Part shown: piece after piece, positions 1 to 5,584 of the stretch
How the letters are laid out: each line of letters opens with the position of its first letter
Numbering within the stretch: the stretch's first letter is position 1
Assembly (NCBI GenBank): GCA_037439945.1
Contig: JBBIVA010000145.1
Coordinates: forward strand, 1-7,210
Direction of reading: 5' to 3'
Length of the DNA stretch: 7,210 bases
Source: CALEUX01 sp037439945
GTDB lineage: Bacteria; Bacteroidota; Bacteroidia; Bacteroidales; Marinilabiliaceae
Program-made: the position numbers and the translations under genes
The notes under the pieces: model-generated
Told to the model about the DNA's origin: nothing
Database searches by the model: none
The model's input: only the letters and a program-made list of their open reading frames with translations

Positions 1-1
1 A

Positions 2-24
2 TTTCTAATGACGGTCATTAGAAA
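2..24. repeat. Perfect palindrome, 11-base arms with one central base
   Basis: TTTCTAATGAC (2-12) is the exact reverse complement of GTCATTAGAAA (14-24), with a single central G at 13. As RNA it could fold as a 9-base-pair stem with a 5-base loop. No T-tract follows on the plus strand, and the sequence upstream is outside the window. It could therefore be a dimeric-regulator operator, the terminator of a gene to the left, or one arm of a dispersed repeat. The arm sequence GTCATTAGAAA recurs at 7165-7175. The symmetry is seen directly; the role is unknown. Confidence 0.7.
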
Positions 25-128
25 AAATGGCTAAAGACAAATTTGGGTTAAAAAATAACCAACTAATGATTTCCCGATTTTTTTGATATAGGATTGAATT
101 TAAAAACCTAATGTATTATAATAAAAAG

Positions 129-163
129 AAACTTTTGTGCTTTTCGAAACCTTACAAAAGTTT
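129..163. promoter_or_regulatory. Nested inverted repeat upstream of the sugar transporter
   Basis: AAACTTTTGT (129-138) and ACAAAAGTTT (154-163) are perfect 10-base inverted arms separated by 15 bases. The 8-base palindrome TTTCGAAA (142-149) lies almost exactly at their centre. The element ends 48 bases before the candidate -7 box of the transporter gene and 94 bases before its start codon. Two concentric dyads at this position suggest a regulator-binding site. A stem-loop from an upstream transcript is the alternative. The symmetry is seen directly; the regulatory role is inference. Confidence 0.45.
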
Positions 164-222
164 TAATTTATTATTTTGAAACCTTTTGGTAGTTATGATA
201 ATTAAATTTATATTTTTGTGCT
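133..222 (+). repeat. Two interleaved short direct repeats in the transporter leader
   Basis: TTTTGTGCT occurs at 133-141 and again at 214-222; the second copy overlaps the candidate -7 element. Between them GAAACCTT occurs at 146-153 and 178-185, with a 32-base period (about three helical turns). The wider match is TTTTCGAAACCTT against TTTTGAAACCTT. The order is therefore A-B-B-A within 90 bases. This could be a set of operator half-sites or a decayed duplication of promoter DNA. Short repeats are common in AT-rich leaders, so function is uncertain. Confidence 0.4.
185..218 (+). promoter_or_regulatory. Candidate Bacteroidota-type promoter for the sugar transporter
   Basis: TATTTTTG at 211-218 matches the TAnnTTTG -7 consensus used by the primary sigma factor of Bacteroidota. 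TTTG at 185-188 could serve as the -33 element, with 22 bases between them, slightly longer than the usual spacing of about 19-21. Transcription would begin near 225, giving a leader of roughly 33 bases before the ATG at 258. No Shine-Dalgarno site is visible in that leader, as is usual for the phylum. Confidence 0.5.
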
Positions 223-257
223 AACAAAGAATTAATCAATAGAATTTAAACACGATT

Positions 258-1475
258 ATGAAAACAACTGTATCAGTACCCAGGCAAAACTCATATATTT
301 TTCCAATTTTTATAATTGGGATTATGTTTTTTGCAATTGGATTTGCAATAGGGATTAACAGTTATTTAATTCCTCTTTTAAAGCAATCTTTAAATATATC
401 TTCGGGTGAAAGTTACCTTGTATTGGCTGCAACTTTTTCGGCATTTCTTATTTTTGGGTATCCGGCTTCATTAGTGATAGGTTTGATTGGTTATAAAAAA
501 ACAATGGCATTATCATTTCTGATGTTCGCTCTGGGTTTTTTTCTATTTATCCCATCTGCAAGGTATGAAAACCTTTGGCTTTTTTTGGTTGCTTCTTTTG
601 TTAGTGGTATGGGTAATACATTTCTTCAGGCATCAGTTAACCCATATATTACAATTCTTGGTCCTATTGAGAGTGCCGCCAAACGTATGAGTTTTATGGG
701 CATAGCCAATAAATTTGCATGGCCCGTAGCACCAATGTTTCTGGCTTTGGTTATTGGTAAAAGTGTTCAGGATGTGCAACTTACCGATATTTTTATACCT
801 TTTGTAATTATAATAGCTGTGTTTCTATTATTAGGGGTTTTAGCGTTATTTTCTTCGCTTCCTGAGGTAAAAGCTGTTGGTGAGGACGAATCAAGTGCTG
901 ATGATTGTCCTTATGCTGCCAATAAGAAATCAATATGGCAATTTCCACATTTACTCCTTGGGGTTTTGGCTTTGTTTTTATATGTAGGCGTTGAAACAAT
1001 TTCATTGGGGACCCTGGTTGATTACGCTGAAAGCCTTAATTTACCAAATACTGAGTATTATGCCTGGATTGCACCAATAGGAATGGTAATAGGATATTTG
1101 TGCGGGATATTGTTTATTCCCAAGTATATAAGCCAGGCAAGGGCTCTGTTGATTTGTTCTGTTCTGGCAATTTTCGGGTCATTTATGGTTGTGCTGTTAC
1201 CCGAAGCTTTATCAATATATTTTATTGCCTTCATGGCTTTGGGATGTTCATTAATGTGGCCGGCCATTTGGCCTCTTGCAATGGTTGATTTGGGTAAATT
1301 TACCAAAGCAGGATCATCTTTAATGGTAATTGCAATTGTTGGTGGTGCATTAATACCAACTCTGTATGGTTTTTTAAAGGATGGTGTTGGCGCACAAAAT
1401 GCCTATTGGATATGCATTCCCTGCTTTGTTTATATTCTGTACTACTCAGTTAAGGGACATAAGGTGAGAGTCTGA
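258..1475 (+). CDS. FucP/GluP-type sugar MFS transporter
   Basis: This 405-residue inner-membrane protein belongs to the fucose/glucose-galactose:H+ symporter branch of the major facilitator superfamily, which imports a monosaccharide or related sugar with protons. It reads as about 12 hydrophobic segments. Family marks are the GLIGYKK loop between helices 2 and 3 (residues 75-81), NPYITILGP (128-136), FPHLLLGVLALFLYVGVE (229-246, start of the second half) and the SLMWPAIWPLA...LGKFTKAGSS...VGGALIP block (331-367). Length is normal for the family and the protein looks intact. Where many relatives read NLTQAFNS after the first half, this one has MSFMGIANKFAW, so the substrate may differ from fucose or glucose. 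The ATG at 258 follows the candidate promoter closely. The next gene converges on it, so it appears to be monocistronic. Family assignment is secure; the substrate cannot be read from the sequence. Confidence 0.9.
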   Translation: MKTTVSVPRQNSYIFPIFIIGIMFFAIGFAIGINSYLIPLLKQSLNISSGESYLVLAATFSAFLIFGYPASLVIGLIGYKKTMALSFLMFALGFFLFIPSARYENLWLFLVASFVSGMGNTFLQASVNPYITILGPIESAAKRMSFMGIANKFAWPVAPMFLALVIGKSVQDVQLTDIFIPFVIIIAVFLLLGVLALFSSLPEVKAVGEDESSADDCPYAANKKSIWQFPHLLLGVLALFLYVGVETISLGTLVDYAESLNLPNTEYYAWIAPIGMVIGYLCGILFIPKYISQARALLICSVLAIFGSFMVVLLPEALSIYFIAFMALGCSLMWPAIWPLAMVDLGKFTKAGSSLMVIAIVGGALIPTLYGFLKDGVGAQNAYWICIPCFVYILYYSVKGHKVRV

Positions 1476-1481
1476 TTTGTG

Positions 1482-3065
1482 TTAATCTTTAAAATGAATT
1501 TTTTCCCCAACCATTAGTGATTGTAAATACCATTGTATTATATAAGCATTATAAAAATTTGATTGGGCAGGTTTGGTGTAAAATTGGGGTTTAATTTCAT
1601 TTTTTAATATCAAAGTTATCTTGTGGTAAAAGAAAGGACTTATTCTTTGGGTAAACAAATTAATTATAAAATGCGGAAGTAACCTTTTAATTTTTTGCTT
1701 AATAATTTTGATCTTCTTTTCAACCATTGTAGGCTCCAATTCATTTTTAAAATTTAATGTAAATTCATTAAACAAATTTGTTAATACACTATTGTAAAGC
1801 TTTTTGTTAATTCGGTTACTGATTGGGACAGAGTGAAAAAAATTCTGTAATTCGTCATCCCAGAGGGGTAGGAAATAATCGTATCCAAAAAATGAGTAAA
1901 CCCGGCATGAATTTATTACAAATTTAGGTTGTCGTTGATATAAGTACCAATAATCCAAACCTTTCCAGTTTATTTGCAAATTAATTGGAATTGACTTTCT
2001 TATCTCTTCAATGATTTTGTTTTTTTCTTTTTTTGATGATTTAATAAAATTGAAATGGTAATCAAATATCTCCGATAAAACCTTTTTACCGGATTTGAAA
2101 TTCAGTAGCCTTTTACTTATGTGACTTCCTCCCAGGGCATCCCCTGAATGACCGGGGATAAAAACACAATTATCAGGAACCAATTTTTTTTCTTTTAACT
2201 CCTTTAAAGCAAAATAATCCTGTAAGTAAAACATTGATGAATAGTTACTTGCAAAAGGATAATATTTAATGAAAACAGGGTCGTTTAAAAAATTTTCAAT
2301 TAGTTTATTGTTATACTCTATAAATATCCAATTAACACCCAACTTTTCTGAAACCTTTTCGGCAAGTTTTAACTCTTTATGGTTTTTAATCCCATATGAA
2401 AAGAAATATAGATTTTGAGGGTGATATTTGGCCGCCATTGCCGCAATCAGCCTCGAGTCGTACCCCCCCGATAAGGAAACTGCAATTGGTGTTGTTTTCA
2501 AATTAAAGAACAACCTTTTAAAAATCCTATCTATCAGGGAATTTAATTCTATTGAAAGGGCGTTGAAATTATCTGTTTTAACATCAGGTTTTTCGGGATA
2601 GATTGGATAATTGTTTATTGTCCATGAGGAATTTTCAATTTGAACAATTTGCGCCGGCTCACATGAGAATAAATTTGAAATCAAGGTATTGTTATTAAGT
2701 GTATATCCGGTACGCAAAAAACATTCAACTGATATCTTGTTTATTTTGTATTCAGAATTATATCCAAAGCAATAACTTGCCTCATCACTTATTATAATTT
2801 TTTGAGATTCTTTGAAAAAAAAAATCGGATAGCTTCTTATTTTATCAGTTGCTAACCAAAAATAAATACCTTTTTTTATAATTATTGCAAATTGGCCATT
2901 AAGGGTTGAAATTGTAGATTTAAATTCATCCAGGGTATTAATTCTTTCGAAATATTGTATTGCGCCATACCCCGTAATTAGGGTTTCATTTTTATAAAAA
3001 TGGCCAATAAACCTTATATTATTTTTAAAACACCATTTTTTATTTCCCAGATTAATCTCAACCAT
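1482..3065 (-). CDS. Asparagine-synthase-like amidotransferase lacking the catalytic Cys
   Basis: This 527-residue soluble protein resembles AsnB-type enzymes, which adenylate a carboxylate with ATP and replace AMP with ammonia. The N-terminal half keeps class II glutaminase landmarks (NGQFA at 56-60; LATDKIRSYPIFF at 71-83, the usual D-x-x-G-x-x-P-L-Y region). Residue 2 is Val, not the nucleophilic Cys, and the domain is short at its front, so glutamine hydrolysis is probably lost. The synthetase half has the PP-loop SGGYDSR (199-205), which binds pyrophosphate. A degenerate second motif, HSGDALGG (306-313), stands where AsnB has SGEGADE-like residues, and FLPLWDDELQNFF (398-410) matches the conserved PxxDxELxxF region. 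Its start overlaps the flippase stop by 8 bases, implying translational coupling and a glycan-related role. A likely job is amidation of a sugar acid or peptide using free ammonia, rather than making asparagine. The gene looks more AT-rich than its neighbours and contains an A10 run at 2815-2824. Confidence 0.8.
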   Translation of the reverse strand: MVEINLGNKKWCFKNNIRFIGHFYKNETLITGYGAIQYFERINTLDEFKSTISTLNGQFAIIIKKGIYFWLATDKIRSYPIFFFKESQKIIISDEASYCFGYNSEYKINKISVECFLRTGYTLNNNTLISNLFSCEPAQIVQIENSSWTINNYPIYPEKPDVKTDNFNALSIELNSLIDRIFKRLFFNLKTTPIAVSLSGGYDSRLIAAMAAKYHPQNLYFFSYGIKNHKELKLAEKVSEKLGVNWIFIEYNNKLIENFLNDPVFIKYYPFASNYSSMFYLQDYFALKELKEKKLVPDNCVFIPGHSGDALGGSHISKRLLNFKSGKKVLSEIFDYHFNFIKSSKKEKNKIIEEIRKSIPINLQINWKGLDYWYLYQRQPKFVINSCRVYSFFGYDYFLPLWDDELQNFFHSVPISNRINKKLYNSVLTNLFNEFTLNFKNELEPTMVEKKIKIIKQKIKRLLPHFIINLFTQRISPFFYHKITLILKNEIKPQFYTKPAQSNFYNAYIIQWYLQSLMVGEKIHFKD

Positions 3066-4404
3066 ATATTATTTTAAAGATTAGTAATATAACAACAGGA
3101 ATTATCATCCATTTTAATAAAAAGAATACCGACCTATAACTGCTTACTCCACATAAATGTAACGAATAAACAGAAATAAAAACCCAATACCCCAAACTTA
3201 CCATTCCAAACAGTAATGCAGTTAAAAAAAAATCATTAAATATAACTATGCCTGCTACAATAGACAGTGACCTAAGTATAAACAACAGGATATTTAGCAG
3301 AAATGAAATTTTCAGCTTTTTTTTTGTTATAAAAATTGATGAAATGGGTGAACCTGCAAATACAAATAACATCCATGGAGCAAGTACAGAAGCGATTAAA
3401 CCACTTTCAACCCAATTATTACCGAAAACATAATAAAAAATTTGCTCACCAAATATGGTTATTAAAGTAAATGGTAATAATCCAATTAGAAACAGGGTTT
3501 TAAATGTTTGAAAAGCTAATCTTTCCTGGCTGGTTTTATTTTCTTCCATATCTGAAACCGACCTGAAAAAAACTTCTGATACACTTTTCCCCAGTAATTG
3601 CATTGGTTGCCCTAAAACCCTTTGGGGCAATGAGTAATATCCGGCAAAAGTTTGCCCAAAAAATGATTTAAATGCAAGTAGTGGAAGTTGAACGCTAAAT
3701 TCATTAATAAGTGCAGAAGGAGTTTCATAAAAGAAAAAAGTTTTGAATTTTTTAGCCGGAAAAGTTAAATATAATAAGGGATTTAAGGTTAAGGTTTTTA
3801 AAAAACCTTTGTTTATAAAAAAAATAAAAATAATTCCGAAGGCTAACCCAACCATCCCACCAATTATTAACCCTTTGTACCCAAATCCTAACAGGCCCAA
3901 TAATAATTGAACAATAGCCATAAGCAATGCCTTAATAATATTTGATATGGCAAGAATCCGGAACTGTTTTTGACGGTTACATAATGCCTGAAAAAGTTTT
4001 GTACCACTAAATATTGAAGAGTATATCAGGAAAAACAAAAAATATGAAAAAGGAATGGTTTGGTTTATTAGTAATGTTGAGAAATGGTTAATTAAAGGGT
4101 AAACAATTAGTAAAACAACATCCGAAGCTATAATGAGCAGAATTGAAAAGGAAATAAGTGAAGAAGTTTCTTTTTTTGTATTACTAATAATAACTGCTTT
4201 TTCAAGTGAGGCTGTTTTAAAAATTGCGTAAAGTGATGCTATTACTACAAACACATAAAATTGTCCAAAATCACCAGGGGTATATAACCGGGTTAAAAAC
4301 GGACTAATTATAAGGGTAATTAATTGGGCTATTCCAGCACCAGTTAGCAGGCTAATTACATGGCCTGCAAATTCATTTCTCCTGATTATTTCAAAAATGT
4401 GCAT
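3058..4404 (-). CDS. Polysaccharide flippase (Wzx-like, MATE/MOP fold)
   Basis: This 448-residue, very hydrophobic protein with about 12 membrane segments resembles the oligosaccharide flippases (polysaccharide biosynthesis protein family) that move undecaprenyl-linked glycans from the cytoplasmic to the periplasmic face. The start is typical: a short basic head, then LLTGAGIAQLITLIISPFLTRLYTPGDFGQFY, with the family's RLYTPxDFG turn at about 39-47. The second half carries FAGYYSLPQRVLGQPMQLLG (253-272), which matches the ordinary GxYxLAxRxLxxP motif, and then FGEQIFYYVFGNNW (318-331). Length is normal and there is no visible break. It is first in a two-gene unit with the asparagine-synthase-like gene, overlapping it by 8 bases. 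No glycosyltransferase or polymerase is adjacent, so the glycan is unknown. Homopolymers of nine lie at 3224-3232 and 3317-3325. No Shine-Dalgarno site precedes the ATG. The family call is firm; Wzx-type substrate and pathway are inferred. Confidence 0.85.
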   Translation of the reverse strand: MHIFEIIRRNEFAGHVISLLTGAGIAQLITLIISPFLTRLYTPGDFGQFYVFVVIASLYAIFKTASLEKAVIISNTKKETSSLISFSILLIIASDVVLLIVYPLINHFSTLLINQTIPFSYFLFFLIYSSIFSGTKLFQALCNRQKQFRILAISNIIKALLMAIVQLLLGLLGFGYKGLIIGGMVGLAFGIIFIFFINKGFLKTLTLNPLLYLTFPAKKFKTFFFYETPSALINEFSVQLPLLAFKSFFGQTFAGYYSLPQRVLGQPMQLLGKSVSEVFFRSVSDMEENKTSQERLAFQTFKTLFLIGLLPFTLITIFGEQIFYYVFGNNWVESGLIASVLAPWMLFVFAGSPISSIFITKKKLKISFLLNILLFILRSLSIVAGIVIFNDFFLTALLFGMVSLGYWVFISVYSLHLCGVSSYRSVFFLLKWMIIPVVILLIFKIIYG

Positions 4405-4449
4405 TTTAAGGAGAAAACCTTAATAGTTTTCAATAAATTTTGATTGTCA

Positions 4450-4480
4450 CAAATCTAAAAAACTATAATAAAAAGTTAAA
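4450..4480 (-). promoter_or_regulatory. Candidate promoter for the flippase/amidotransferase unit
   Basis: On the minus strand, TAGATTTG (4457 to 4450) fits the TAnnTTTG -7 consensus. The -33 position holds TTTA (4480 to 4477), one base off TTTG, with 19 bases between the two. Transcription would start near 4443, about 38 bases before the flippase ATG. This sits in the 109-base gap after the LPP20-like gene and suggests the glycan pair is transcribed separately from the lipoprotein pair, although read-through is possible because no strong terminator is visible in the gap. Confidence 0.45.
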
Positions 4481-4513
4481 GGATTAACCGGGGTTACTCT
4501 ATATTATTTCCAA

Positions 4514-5554
4514 TTACCTTACAAACTCCAATTGAACCTTACATGTGGCTGAATTCCATTTTTCTATCATTCTTCTGATGTCAAGATCGAATGAAGCAGT
4601 TCGGGCTAAAGCCTGAACATCAATTGATGCGCTAATTGTTTCTCTTGAATTATGCGCAGGGGCTTTAAAAAGCGGACAGTCAACAACACCATTTCTGTCA
4701 CTTTTACCATTGTCTGTTGTTAGGTATCCTCCTGAATAATTAAGTTTAACAGGTATATCAGGTACCGGGTTATTTTTATTGTCGGATACGGTAAAAAAGA
4801 GCTTTTCATTTGGTTCCTCACCGGTAATAATAATGCTGGTTTTGCTTGGTGAAATTCTTAAATTATTTAAAATCTCATCAAGGTAGTCCAGGCTGCTGCC
4901 ACCCAAATCAATTTGAAAACCCTGTTGGGTAGTAATTACTACACCCTCCTGTAAATAATCTTTAATATTTTCCAGTGTTTGGGCAAAAAGTGTAAATGCC
5001 AAAATAAAATTATTTCCATGTAAATGATTTACGGCTTGTTGGTACTTAAGATAGGCGCCATCGGCAGCAACTTTTTTTCTTAACTCTTTATTTTTCTCAA
5101 ACAGTGGTTTTGATAGCCTGTAAATTGTATAAAACCTGGTTTCATCTTCCCACTGGTCCATAAACTCATATCCCTCAAGAAATTCATTCGATTCAGCTTT
5201 AATCCTGTTTTGAAGCATTTCCCTTACTCCAAACCTGTCTTCTACTTTATATAAAACTGCATTCGATGAAATAATTGTATTTATTTGACCGGCCATTTCA
5301 GACAGGGCTTTATCCCGTGCTTCATTCCGGTAACGTTCAATGGAGCCTTTTTTTATGGCCGAGCCAATTCCGAAGTAATACTGGTTGTTTACCGGACGGT
5401 TTTCGAGCCATGCCGGCTTTACAGGAACAGTTTTTTTTGCTGATGAGGTTGATGAACATCCGGTAAAGGTCATTAATATTACCAATACTGTTAAAAGGAG
5501 ATAAAAAGGATAAAATAAAAAAGCCTTTTTTTTAATTTGATTTTTTTGTTGCAT
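4514..5554 (-). CDS. LPP20-like lipoprotein with Ig-like C-terminal domain
   Basis: This 346-residue predicted lipoprotein has a basic head (KNQIKKK), a hydrophobic stretch and a lipobox FTGC ending at Cys33. No acidic residues follow the Cys (CSSTSSAKK), so the Bacteroidota surface-export signal is absent and it should face the periplasm. Residues about 48-150 look like the LPP20 domain: PAWLENRP, then YYFGIGSA (59-66), then a helix with A-x-x-x-A spacing (RNEARDKALSEMAGQINTII), then a strand (ETRFYTIYRLSK). A helical, TPR-like stretch follows (165-200). Residues about 240-320 look like a bacterial Ig-like sandwich of the invasin kind, with TVSDNKNNPVPDIPVKL (255-271), GGYLTTDNGKSDRNGVV (275-291) and the typical D-x-N-G-V end. 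It lies 30 bases after the TPR/CsgG-like gene, so they should be co-transcribed and may form one envelope complex. LPP20 homologues have no agreed biochemical activity, so the function is unknown. Confidence 0.75.
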   Translation of the reverse strand: MQQKNQIKKKAFLFYPFYLLLTVLVILMTFTGCSSTSSAKKTVPVKPAWLENRPVNNQYYFGIGSAIKKGSIERYRNEARDKALSEMAGQINTIISSNAVLYKVEDRFGVREMLQNRIKAESNEFLEGYEFMDQWEDETRFYTIYRLSKPLFEKNKELRKKVAADGAYLKYQQAVNHLHGNNFILAFTLFAQTLENIKDYLQEGVVITTQQGFQIDLGGSSLDYLDEILNNLRISPSKTSIIITGEEPNEKLFFTVSDNKNNPVPDIPVKLNYSGGYLTTDNGKSDRNGVVDCPLFKAPAHNSRETISASIDVQALARTASFDLDIRRMIEKWNSATCKVQLEFVR

Positions 5555-5584
5555 AAATCTTATCTGACTTGTTTTATAGGGTTC

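Noticed and set aside
90..125. Sigma-70 style -10/-35 (TTGAAT ... TATAAT-like) in the transporter leader
   Set aside because: The phylum's primary sigma factor does not use that consensus, and AT-rich DNA produces such matches often; the TAnnTTTG site nearer the start fits better.
1..257. A riboswitch or small RNA in the transporter leader
   Set aside because: The candidate transcription start leaves only about 33 bases of leader, and I see no conserved aptamer motif in the rest.
1058..1306. Minus-strand open frame of 82 codons inside the sugar transporter
   Set aside because: It is antisense to highly conserved transporter segments and its sequence shows no family resemblance.
4485..4496. 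Possible terminator hairpin TAACCGGGGTTA after the LPP20-like gene
   Set aside because: Only about four base pairs can form around a four-base loop, and the T-rich tract on the minus strand is not immediately adjacent. It is too weak to call.
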